Of a DNA stretch of 9,329 nucleotides, positions 1 to 5,578 are shown in pieces. The DNA lies in NCBI GenBank assembly GCA_019247755.1, contig JAFBAM010000027.1:1-9329 (forward strand). Reading direction: 5' to 3'. The translations under genes and the position numbers were made by a program. The DNA is from Sphingomonas sp. (GTDB taxonomy: Bacteria > Pseudomonadota > Alphaproteobacteria > Sphingomonadales > Sphingomonadaceae). The notes below the pieces were generated by a model. That model was given only the letters and a program-made list of their open reading frames with translations. It made no database searches and was not told where the DNA came from. Positions within the stretch are counted from its first letter, which is position 1. Each line of letters opens with the position of its first letter.

Positions 1-434
1 GCCGAGCGCCACGCTGCGCTGCCGATTACCAGGCGCGTGTCTCGGGGCCTCTGCTCGACCGCATCGACCTCCATGTCGAGGTGAACGGTGTTTCAGCCGC
101 GGACCTGACCCTCCCACCACCGGCCGAAGGCAGCGCCGAGGTTGCGCAAAGGGTCGCTGCGGCCCGCCAGGTGCAGGCCGACCGCTACAACGGGCACGGG
201 CCGCGCACGAATGCCGAAGCCGATGGCGAATTGCTCGACAGCGTCGCGACTCCCGACGAACCAGGGCGCAAACTCCTGGCCGACGCGGCCGCCGCGATGC
301 GCCTGTCCGCGCGCGGTTTCCACCGGGTTCTGAGGGTGGCGCGCACTATCGCGGATCTATCGGGTGCCGAACAGGTCGGCCGCATCCACGTCGCCGAAGC
401 GCTCAGCTATCGGCGGCAGCCGCCGCGCAATTGA
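1..434 (+). CDS. comM: YifB/ComM-family Mg chelatase-like AAA+ ATPase, C-terminal part
   Basis: The 5' end is outside the window; the reading frame begins at base 3 and runs open to TGA at 432-434, giving about 143 residues. The visible start reads CAADYQARVSGPLLDRIDLHVEV. The SGPLLDRIDLHVEV stretch is the hallmark of the YifB/ComM family (Mg chelatase-like AAA+ ATPases), lying near the end of the ATPase core. The rest matches the C-terminal Mg-chelatase helical domain in composition and length, with the typical LSARGFHRVLRVARTIADL and HVAEALSYR stretches. In naturally transformable bacteria ComM is a helicase that promotes branch migration during integration of incoming DNA; the role in other bacteria is less clear, so competence is not implied here. 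The gene ends one base before the 3' end of the opposing tRNA-Leu, leaving no room for a terminator between them. Family assignment is firm; the symbol is by analogy. Confidence 0.9.
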   Translation, partial: RAPRCAADYQARVSGPLLDRIDLHVEVNGVSAADLTLPPPAEGSAEVAQRVAAARQVQADRYNGHGPRTNAEADGELLDSVATPDEPGRKLLADAAAAMRLSARGFHRVLRVARTIADLSGAEQVGRIHVAEALSYRRQPPRN

Positions 435-435
435 A

Positions 436-521
436 TGGTGCCCCTGGTCCGACTCGAACGGACACTCCGGTGAAGGAACTCGATTTTGAGTCGAGCGCGT
501 CTACCATTCCGCCACAGGGGC
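436..521 (-). tRNA. tRNA-Leu(CAA)
   Basis: On the minus strand the acceptor arms GCCCCTG and CAGGGGC pair perfectly, followed by discriminator A and an encoded CCA (436-438). The anticodon stem CTCGA/TCGAG encloses the loop CTCAAAA, giving anticodon CAA, which reads UUG leucine codons. A long variable arm follows (class II tRNA), then a T arm containing GTTCGAGTC. The total of 86 nt fits a leucine tRNA. It is convergent with the comM-like gene at one base, and its 5' flank (522-560) also has to hold the start region of the divergent transporter gene. A possible promoter is TTGCGA at 561-556 with TAGCTA at 538-533, but the match is weak and I do not list it. Confidence 0.97.
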
Positions 522-560
522 ACGCAGGGCCGTAGCTAGCGACGCCGGTCAGCACTCGCA

Positions 561-1832
561 ATGCCAACTATCGGGCGATATGCTCCATCCATGGACGCAC
601 GGACTAGGAAGCACGGGCAGGCCGACGACGACACCGCCGACGAAGCCCGGATGCTGGCGGAAGGCATTACCGCCAAGCGTGACCGGCTGCTCGCGTCGCT
701 GACCCTGATCGCCGGCATCGGCCTTCTCATCGGCCTGCCGTTCGCGCTGCGCACCGGCGCGGAATTCTTCATGCCGGTCACAGCCGCGCTCGTGGTCGCG
801 ATCGCGCTGGTGCCTTTGCTTGAATGGTTCGAGCGACGCGGGATCCCGTCGAAACTGGCCGCGGGCCTGTGCGTCCTGATCTTCCTTGCTGTCGCCCTAT
901 TCGCAATCGGCTCGATCGTCGTTCCGGCGAGCGACTGGGTTGCGCAAGTGCCCACCAAGATTACAAAGGTTCGCCAGGCTCTGGAGCCGGTCTTCGACCT
1001 CTACAAGAACCTCGACCGGTTCATTGACCGGACCGTTTCGCAGATCGAGGTTGCCGGTGCGCAAGGTACCCAGACCCGTGCGGTCCGGATCGAGACCCCC
1101 AATTCGATGCTCGGGCTGCTCACCAGCTCGGCGCCGCACCTCCTCATCCAGCTCTTCTTCTCGCTCCTGGTGATCTTCTTCTTTCTCGCCGGCTGGACCG
1201 CGATGCGGAAGAAAACCATCGTCAGTAGGGGCAGCTTCGAAGGCGCGCTCACGACCGCCCGCGTCATCCAGCAGGTGGTCGATGCGACCTCGACCTATCT
1301 CGGCACGATCACGCTTATCAACATCGGCCTTGGCGGTCTCACCGCGCTCGTGCTGTGGTGGCTTGGGATGCCGTCGCCGGTGATGTGGGGCGGCATTGTC
1401 GCCGTCGCCAACTACATCCCCTACCTCGGGCCCATCGTCGCGGCACTGCTGCTCTTCGTCGGCGGCCTGATGATCTATCCCGACATATGGGGGGCGATGC
1501 TGCCGCCTGCAGCCTTCATCAGCTTCCATCTGATCGAGGCGAATCTGTTCACTCCAATGGTGGTCGGTCACCGCCTGACCATCAGCCCACTATCGATCCT
1601 CATCTCACTGTCATTCTGGGCCTGGGTGTGGGGGACGACCGGAGCGCTACTGGCGGTCCCGCTACTGATCATCATGAAGACGATTTTCTCCGCCGCCGGG
1701 ACGCCCGACATTGCCGGTTTCCTGTTTGAGCACGGCACCTTGACCCACATCGGCGACCCCGATGAGGAAGAAGTCGACGATCGGCAGGAAATGCCGCCCG
1801 CGATGGTTGACACTCCCAAGGCCTCCTCCTAG
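561..1832 (+). CDS. AI-2E family transporter (PerM/UPF0118 type)
   Basis: The 423-residue product is an inner-membrane protein of the AI-2E transporter family (formerly UPF0118). Hydrophobic segments lie at about residues 43-62, 70-88, 98-122, 185-212, 245-268, 276-305, 312-330 and 342-374, consistent with the family's seven or eight helices. Family motifs are visible: NYIPYLGP at 284-291 and, near the C-terminus, LFTPMVVGHRLTISPLSIL followed by WGTTGALLAVPLL. Between the third and fourth segments is a soluble stretch (about 123-184), and the end is an acidic cytoplasmic tail (DPDEEEVDD). Substrates vary in this family (AI-2 export in E. coli TqsA, Na+/H+ exchange in others), so none is assigned. 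The start is uncertain: ATG 561 gives the longest frame but has no Shine-Dalgarno sequence. ATG 591 (MDARTRKHGQ) also lacks one, but sits 6 bases after a -10-like TATGCT (579-584) and may be the true, leaderless start. Confidence 0.92.
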   Translation: MPTIGRYAPSMDARTRKHGQADDDTADEARMLAEGITAKRDRLLASLTLIAGIGLLIGLPFALRTGAEFFMPVTAALVVAIALVPLLEWFERRGIPSKLAAGLCVLIFLAVALFAIGSIVVPASDWVAQVPTKITKVRQALEPVFDLYKNLDRFIDRTVSQIEVAGAQGTQTRAVRIETPNSMLGLLTSSAPHLLIQLFFSLLVIFFFLAGWTAMRKKTIVSRGSFEGALTTARVIQQVVDATSTYLGTITLINIGLGGLTALVLWWLGMPSPVMWGGIVAVANYIPYLGPIVAALLLFVGGLMIYPDIWGAMLPPAAFISFHLIEANLFTPMVVGHRLTISPLSILISLSFWAWVWGTTGALLAVPLLIIMKTIFSAAGTPDIAGFLFEHGTLTHIGDPDEEEVDDRQEMPPAMVDTPKASS

Positions 1833-1835
1833 GTC
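1807..1835 (+). promoter_or_regulatory. Probable sigma-70 promoter of tRNA-Asp, embedded in the end of the transporter gene
   Basis: A perfect -35 hexamer TTGACA (1807-1812) is followed by a 17-base spacer and TAGGTC (1830-1835), which matches only the first two -10 bases plus position 5. The predicted start, about 1842, leaves a leader of about 12 bases before the mature tRNA-Asp at 1854. The -35 lies in the coding sequence for Val-Asp-Thr and the -10 begins on the stop codon TAG (1830-1832). The call rests on consensus, spacing and distance to the tRNA. Confidence 0.55.
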
Positions 1836-1853
1836 GCCGCCCACGCCAAAAAC

Positions 1854-1930
<77 letters not shown>

Positions 1931-1969
1931 CTTTTCACTTATGTCGGGACTGGATACCACCGGCCCTCA

Positions 1970-2731
1970 ATGGGCGCCGATGCATCAGCTTATGAAGTTC
2001 TCGGCGTGGATCCGGGCGCCGACGATGCGGAGATCGATCGAGCCTACAGACGGCTGATCAAGGAGCATCACCCGGATCGCGAAGGCGGCGATTCGGGCCG
2101 GGCCGCGGAGATCATCCGGGCGTATCGCGAGCTTCGAGGTGACTGGGGCCGCAAGGATCATCCGATCGAATTCAACGAGAATTGGCTGGAGGAGGGGCGC
2201 GCTAGCCGAGCATGGGTTGTGCTTGCTGCTTTGCTGGCGCTCGCGACCGTCGTCCTACTGCTAGTGCAGGGGCCACTCGCACCACTTGCCGAGAGTTTCG
2301 CCGCGCCGGGCGTCGCAACTCCACGAAAGGCAATTGCCCCGGTAGCTGAGCGCATGGATCAGCCGCTTAACGCTGACGCTATCAATGAAGCCGTCCGCGA
2401 CGCGATGTGGCTTTCCAGGACCAGCGATCAGATGAAACTAGCGAGCGATTCTCGCGACTGTCATCATCTGCTGAGGACGAGCCCGTCGCTCATGCAACTC
2501 GACCGCTGCGCCGCGTTCGACGATGCTGTGGTGCAGCTCCAGGATCGTGATCCGCTGCGCGACCAAGGGCCGTTCAGCGAGTTGGCCGTCACAGGCAGGA
2601 TCTGGAGCGGAGCATCCGCACTTTCCGACGATTCAGTGGCGATCGACGCACGTCTCGATCGGATACGATTAAGCGTCGAGCAGGCGTTGGTGGTGCTTCA
2701 GCCGGGCGCTGCGGCGAAAAAGAAGAGTTAG
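1970..2731 (+). CDS. Membrane-tethered J-domain protein
   Basis: A 253-residue protein in three parts. Residues 6-60 form a J domain: SAYEVLGVDPGADDAEIDRA, then helix II ending in the HPD motif at 34-36, then helix III with IIRAYRELRG. J domains recruit Hsp70 (DnaK) and stimulate its ATPase through HPD. A single hydrophobic helix follows at about 81-101. The remaining 150 residues would lie on the other side of the membrane and show no domain I recognise; they contain one cysteine pair (C164, C180), a DCHHLL...LDRCAAFDDAV pattern and a lysine-rich end. No glycine/phenylalanine or zinc-finger region is present, so this is a type III J protein, not DnaJ. The topology (J domain first, then helix) is the reverse of E. 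coli DjlA. ATG 1970 is the only in-frame start giving a complete J domain; no Shine-Dalgarno is visible. The stop codon overlaps that of the opposing hydrolase gene. Confidence 0.85.
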   Translation: MGADASAYEVLGVDPGADDAEIDRAYRRLIKEHHPDREGGDSGRAAEIIRAYRELRGDWGRKDHPIEFNENWLEEGRASRAWVVLAALLALATVVLLLVQGPLAPLAESFAAPGVATPRKAIAPVAERMDQPLNADAINEAVRDAMWLSRTSDQMKLASDSRDCHHLLRTSPSLMQLDRCAAFDDAVVQLQDRDPLRDQGPFSELAVTGRIWSGASALSDDSVAIDARLDRIRLSVEQALVVLQPGAAAKKKS

Positions 2732-3849
2732 CGCTGCCCTGACGCGCCGGCCGCAGTGGTTGGCGGCGGCGAAGCGGACGCGGTCCGTCCTAGCGGCTGC
2801 TGGTTTTCGGCGGCACTGTCACTCGACAGCGACCATTTGAGGTTGTCGGACACCTCGAACTTCTTGGTGTAGTCCTCGTGCTTCACCTCGTCCGAAGCCT
2901 TGCGCGCTATGAGATTGAAGCGGACCGCAACGCGCTTGTCTCCGCGCAGCGAGGGCGCGAGCTTCAGCGCTTCGGCACCCGGAATGTCCTTGATTGCCTG
3001 TGCAACCCCGCTTTGACCGTAGATCGGCGTGACGTGAGGAACAGACAGGGCTGCGACACGCAGCGCGGCGGCATTGGGCTCACGGCCGGCATAAACCTTG
3101 CTGAAGACCGCCGGCTGACCCCAGCCGCCGTTCCAGCGATAGAAAAGGTGAGCGCCGACCACGGCATTCTTGGCCATGGTCGAGGCCCAGTACGGCACGA
3201 CATAATCGGCGTGGTAATGAGTGGCCCAGCCGACCGGCGCATAGACGGCGCCACTTAGGGCTTCCTCGGCGATTCGCGTCGCGCGCCGCCAGCCGTCCGC
3301 ATCCGGCTGACGATTGAGCGAGCCGTCACAGGTGAAGGTGAACTGGCAACCCGTCGCCCGGGTCGAGCCTTCATACACGACGCCGCAGACGCTGCTCGGA
3401 AAGGCCGGGTGACGGACGCGGTTGAGCACCACCTGCGCCACGGCGCGCTCGCCGTCCTCATCCTGGTTTCCAGCTTCGTAATAGACGGCGCTTGCAAGGC
3501 AGTTGAGCGCCTGCGTCCGCGCCGCGGCATTCCCGCTGAGCGCGAATGGCGATGCGACCGGGTTCGGGCCGCTCGTCAGGGGAATCTCGGCATTGACCTT
3601 CAGAGCCTGCTCAGGCGCGATCGGCTTCATGATCAAGGGCGGCGGTGCAGGGGGCGCGGCCTCGACCCGACCGCCGGACGGAGTCACGGTGGTGGACAGG
3701 ATCGCGGACAAGGCAACCAGTCCGAACAGGCCAGCACCCAGCGTTTCGCGCGGATAGGTGTGCCACAGCGCTGCCCCGCGCTCCTGCGCGCGCGCCGCAA
3801 AACGGCGCATCCCGTCGAGCGGGCGGGTGAGTGCGTGAGCCTGGGTCAT
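2728..3849 (-). CDS. SleB/CwlJ-type cell wall hydrolase, membrane-anchored
   Basis: The 373-residue product has a cationic N-terminus, a transmembrane or signal-anchor helix at about 37-55, a proline-rich linker (64-79), then a Hydrolase_2 (SleB/CwlJ) domain at about 113-240. Family hallmarks are ASAVYYEAGNQDEDGERAVAQ (120-139 core), VVLNRVRHPAFP (140-151), the CQFTFTCDG stretch (168-176) and GWATHYHADYVVPYW (207-221). E125 is the probable catalytic glutamate by analogy with SleB, whose domain cleaves peptidoglycan glycan strands. In non-sporulating alphaproteobacteria such proteins are taken to act in periplasmic wall remodelling; that role is inferred. The C-terminal 130 residues form an uncharacterised extension ending in a Ser/Thr/Pro/Ala-rich tail. 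A strong promoter sits directly upstream and no Shine-Dalgarno is visible, suggesting a leaderless message. The stop TAA (2730-2728) overlaps the J-protein stop TAG on the other strand. Confidence 0.9.
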   Translation of the reverse strand: MTQAHALTRPLDGMRRFAARAQERGAALWHTYPRETLGAGLFGLVALSAILSTTVTPSGGRVEAAPPAPPPLIMKPIAPEQALKVNAEIPLTSGPNPVASPFALSGNAAARTQALNCLASAVYYEAGNQDEDGERAVAQVVLNRVRHPAFPSSVCGVVYEGSTRATGCQFTFTCDGSLNRQPDADGWRRATRIAEEALSGAVYAPVGWATHYHADYVVPYWASTMAKNAVVGAHLFYRWNGGWGQPAVFSKVYAGREPNAAALRVAALSVPHVTPIYGQSGVAQAIKDIPGAEALKLAPSLRGDKRVAVRFNLIARKASDEVKHEDYTKKFEVSDNLKWSLSSDSAAENQQPLGRTASASPPPTTAAGASGQR

Positions 3850-3858
3850 TTTCGCAGT

Positions 3859-3887
3859 GTTATAGCTCGCTAATACAGGTGTTTCAA
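3859..3887 (-). promoter_or_regulatory. Sigma-70 promoter of the cell wall hydrolase gene
   Basis: On the minus strand TTGAAA (3887-3882) and TATAAC (3864-3859) are separated by exactly 17 bases, each differing from the consensus hexamer at one position. Only nine bases lie between the -10 and the ATG at 3849, so transcription should begin within about three bases of the start codon. The -35 contains the TGA stop codon of the upstream DUF2842 gene (3886-3884). Confidence 0.7.
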
Positions 3888-4114
3888 TCTTGCCCCCGCG
3901 AACCGTCTCGAACCGAGCCGGTCTGAATCCACCTGAGCAGCGGTTTCAACGGGATGATCCAAACTATTCCCATCACTAGATAGAAAGGCGCCTGGACCAA
4001 AATAGGCCAACCGCCGACGACTCGCGCCAGGCTTGCGACGAACGCAGCCCAGACGCCGATTAACAGCAGGATCAGCGCGATTCCGGCGAGCGTGCGCGTG
4101 GAGGGTTCGGCCAT
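3884..4114 (-). CDS. DUF2842 family small inner-membrane protein
   Basis: A 76-residue protein with two hydrophobic helices, about 9-31 and 39-60, joined by a short loop (VVGGWP). The second ends in WIIPLKPLLRWIQTG; the pattern of a helix ending in W-x-x-P-x-x-P-L-x-R-W-x is what I associate with DUF2842, a family found mainly in alphaproteobacteria with no known function. The C-terminal tail is short and charged (VRDGSRGQD). The gene lies 34 bases upstream of the hydrolase gene on the same strand, but that gene has its own promoter. A run of G (TGGGG) five bases before the start codon could serve as a poor ribosome binding site. A short hairpin, GCGCC/GGCGC, lies upstream at 4130-4144. Confidence 0.75.
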   Translation of the reverse strand: MAEPSTRTLAGIALILLLIGVWAAFVASLARVVGGWPILVQAPFYLVMGIVWIIPLKPLLRWIQTGSVRDGSRGQD

Positions 4115-4159
4115 CGCGGCCCCATAGCAGCGCCGTAAGGGCGCGTCTCTAAACCCTGA

Positions 4160-4309
4160 TTACTGGCAGATTGTCGGCGCTGACGGTCCCTGGGCCGACG
4201 CATAGCAATTGCCCGCGGCCGCATCGGCCCGGTTTTCGCTCCGCATTGCCATGAACAGGATCACACTGAGGCCTGCGATGACGGCCACTGCGACGCTCTT
4301 CCTACGCAT
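4160..4309 (-). CDS. Small secreted or membrane-anchored peptide with a cysteine pair
   Basis: A 49-codon frame, ATG at 4309 to TAA at 4162-4160. The N-terminus MRRKSVAVAVIAGLSVILFM is a positively charged, then hydrophobic, signal-like segment. An ADAAA stretch follows that could be a signal peptidase I site (cleavage around residues 30-32). The mature part would be only about 18 residues, reading roughly NCYASAQGPSAPTICQ, with two cysteines 13 residues apart that could form a disulfide. Support for expression: AGGGG (4320-4316) lies 6 bases before the ATG, and a plausible promoter lies just upstream. It is 45 bases from the DUF2842 start on the same strand. I recognise no named family; it is similar in style to short exported proteins of sphingomonads. 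Homologue conservation is untested, so this is a probable rather than proven gene. Confidence 0.6.
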   Translation of the reverse strand: MRRKSVAVAVIAGLSVILFMAMRSENRADAAAGNCYASAQGPSAPTICQ

Positions 4310-4332
4310 CACGCACCCCTTTTCGCGAGCCT

Positions 4333-4361
4333 ATTGTCGCCCGCGAGGAATGCACCGCTAA
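4333..4361 (-). promoter_or_regulatory. Candidate promoter of the small secreted-peptide gene
   Basis: TTAGCG (4361-4356) and GACAAT (4338-4333) are separated by 17 bases on the minus strand. Predicted transcription starts near 4326, giving a leader of about 17 bases containing the AGGGG ribosome binding site. The -35 match is poor (TT and little else), the -10 reasonable. Nothing else in the gene-free stretch 4310-4399 stands out. Confidence 0.35.
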
Positions 4362-4399
4362 CATTTAAGCCTCGGTAAAAGAAGGAGAGTTGAGGCCAG

Positions 4400-4437
4400 T
4401 CGGCTTGAATCAGCCGAGAAGCCACACAGCTGTGGCT
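4400..4437 (-). terminator. Tandem hairpins after the cyclo-ligase gene, possible terminator
   Basis: Two perfect inverted repeats lie back to back just past the cyclo-ligase stop. On the plus strand they read AGCCACA-CAGC-TGTGGCT (4420-4437; 7-bp stem, 4-base loop) and TCGGCT-TGAATC-AGCCGA (4400-4417; 6-bp stem). In the direction of transcription (minus strand) neither is followed at once by a U run; a pyrimidine-rich stretch containing CTTCTTTTA appears about 20 bases further on. They may end or stabilise the 3' end of the zapA-6S-cyclo-ligase transcript. Confidence 0.4.
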
Positions 4438-4451
4438 CCGCGGCCACGCTG

Positions 4452-5069
4452 CTACCAGCGAAAGATCTGGAGGCCGTCGGGTGACGCGAACCCGTCGAGC
4501 GGCACATCCCACGCGTCCGCCGGGATGGTCTCGCTGAGCATCTGCAGTGGCCAGCCCAGCCCGATCAGCCGCGCGCCCTTCTTCTTGAGCCCCATCAGCG
4601 CGCGGTCGTAATGGCCCTTGCCGCGTCCCAGCCTCGTCCCGTGCCAGTCAACGGCGATCAGCGGCACCAGCACGAGATCGGGCTCGACTACGGGATGGCG
4701 CCTTGCGGGCTGCATGATCCCGAACGGACCGGGCTCGAGCGGATCGCCGGCCTGGAAGCGAAACGGTTTCGCGGGGTGGCTGAAGCATGGGTAGGCGACG
4801 ATCGCCCCGACCGCGCGGGCTTCCTCGGTCGCGGGCAGCGGGCTGATCTCGCTGCCGAGGGGGCAATAGCCGCCAACCACGGCGACTCCGGCGAACAGGG
4901 ACGTCAGATGCTCAGCGAGACGTCGCTCGAGCAGGGCCCTGTCTGCGTCGGAAAGCGTCCTGACAAAAGCCTTGCGCGCGTCGAGCGCCGCCCGGCGGAG
5001 CGCTTCCTTGCCGAGCGGCTCCATCTCAGGCTGCTGCCCGGGAGCGAAGGGAGGTGACGGGACCACCAT
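4452..5069 (-). CDS. fau: 5-formyltetrahydrofolate cyclo-ligase (5,10-methenyltetrahydrofolate synthetase)
   Basis: This enzyme uses ATP to convert 5-formyltetrahydrofolate to 5,10-methenyltetrahydrofolate, returning it to the cytoplasmic one-carbon pool. The 205-residue product shows the family landmarks: an N-terminal basic helix with K21 and R25-R26 (KEALRR), GGYCPLGSEISP at 66-77, PFGIMQP at 115-121, VPLIAVDWHGTRLGRGKGHYDR at 135-156, and WDVPLDG near the end. GRGKGHYDR is the phosphate-binding signature, with K and H where many homologues have G and Y. Homologues usually begin close to the KEALRR helix, so the first 15 residues (proline-rich) may be extra; ATG 5024 (MEPLGKEALRR) is an alternative. 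ATG 5069 is kept because AGGG lies about 10 bases upstream, though neither start has a good site. It lies directly downstream of 6S RNA, the classic ssrS-ygfA arrangement. Confidence 0.92.
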   Translation of the reverse strand: MVVPSPPFAPGQQPEMEPLGKEALRRAALDARKAFVRTLSDADRALLERRLAEHLTSLFAGVAVVGGYCPLGSEISPLPATEEARAVGAIVAYPCFSHPAKPFRFQAGDPLEPGPFGIMQPARRHPVVEPDLVLVPLIAVDWHGTRLGRGKGHYDRALMGLKKKGARLIGLGWPLQMLSETIPADAWDVPLDGFASPDGLQIFRW

Positions 5070-5090
5070 GGCCGTTTGCCCTAAAATCCT

Positions 5091-5108
5091 CTGACGCCAA
5101 AACGTCAG
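5091..5108 (-). terminator. Hairpin at the 3' end of 6S RNA
   Basis: The plus strand reads CTGACG-CCAAAA-CGTCAG, a perfect 6-bp inverted repeat. On the minus strand it directly follows the 6S closing stem and is followed by AGGATTTTAGG, a weak U run. It may terminate part of the 6S transcripts or mark a processing end before the cyclo-ligase gene, which begins 21 bases further on. Confidence 0.4.
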
Positions 5109-5222
5109 GTGGGCGCCGTATGCTCCCGACCCCGAGGAAATCCTCGTGACCGGGGCAGGGACAGCTCCCTAGGATGTTCTATCGCCTCAGGGATTTTCCG
5201 AAGGCTCGCACCGGGTAGTGCC
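5105..5222 (-). ncRNA. ssrS: 6S RNA (ssrS)
   Basis: 6S RNA mimics an open promoter and sequesters sigma-70 RNA polymerase holoenzyme, mainly in stationary phase. Three observations support it. First, position: it fills the gap between zapA and the cyclo-ligase gene, where 6S RNA lies in many proteobacteria. Second, sequence: CCTGAGGCGATA (5191-5180) closely matches the E. coli central-bubble strand CCUGAGCCGAUA, and GGGAGCATAC (5127-5118) resembles the opposite strand GUGAGCAUGC. Third, structure: GGTG (5212-5209) pairs with CACC (5111-5108) and GCC (5205-5203) with GGC (5117-5115) as a closing stem, while CGAGG/CCTCG (5146-5133) with loop ATTT forms the apical hairpin. Total length of about 115-120 nt would be compact against 184 nt in E. 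coli. Both ends are estimates. Confidence 0.85.
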
Positions 5223-5236
5223 CGTCGCTTCCCAAA

Positions 5237-5578
5237 CTAGGGATTCGGAGCCTCGTTCTCAAGCGTCATCGCAAGCGACTCGAGCCGATCCGCGAGCGAC
5301 TCAGCGCGCAGGATGAGTGCGGGATCCGGCCGGGCGGGCGGCGGTGGAGCGACGGCCGCGGCTGCGGCCTGCGGCTTGTCGTCCACCAGCTGGTCGGCGA
5401 GCAGGAGCGACGCGAACAGGAACTGCCGCGCTTCGGACAGCGTTCCGAGACCCGCAAGCGCCTCGCGGCTCTTGCCATCGACGAGCCGGGCCGCTGCCCG
5501 CAGGCTGTCCTCTTCGCCTTCGCGGCATGCCACCTGGTAGGTGCGTCCCGCGATCGTCAGATCGACCATCGTTGCCAT
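5237..5578 (-). CDS. zapA: Cell division protein ZapA
   Basis: ZapA binds FtsZ and promotes bundling of its filaments in the Z-ring at mid-cell. The 113-residue product has the family's N-terminal domain (VDLTIAGRTYQVACREGEE, residues 5-23, then LRAAARLVDGKS), a central helix with LSEARQFLFASLLLADQL (47-64), a Pro/Ala linker (70-86), and a C-terminal coiled-coil helix (about 87-109) used for dimer or tetramer formation. Length is typical. The start ATG 5578 overlaps the stop of the upstream small gene (TGATG), with GAGG about 10 bases upstream; ATG 5569 (M4) is possible. The overlap implies translational coupling. 6S RNA begins about 15 bases beyond the stop, so both probably share a primary transcript. 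Confidence 0.93.
   Translation of the reverse strand: MATMVDLTIAGRTYQVACREGEEDSLRAAARLVDGKSREALAGLGTLSEARQFLFASLLLADQLVDDKPQAAAAAVAPPPPARPDPALILRAESLADRLESLAMTLENEAPNP

Noticed and set aside
522..590. Possible tRNA-Leu promoters (TTGGCA or TTGCGA as -35 with TAGCTA as -10)
   Set aside because: No combination has both good hexamers and good spacing, so it is mentioned only under the tRNA.
897..1571. Minus-strand 224-codon frame opposite the transporter
   Set aside because: Low-complexity Asp/Glu/Arg/His composition, as expected for the reverse of membrane-protein codons; no ribosome site or family pattern.
4130..4144. GCGCC/GGCGC hairpin between the small peptide gene and DUF2842
   Set aside because: Five-bp stem with no U tract; common by chance in GC-rich DNA.
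4309..4512. Minus-strand 67-codon frame ending at the start of the 49-codon gene
   Set aside because: It overlaps the end of the cyclo-ligase gene and the tandem hairpins, has no ribosome site and no protein-like pattern.
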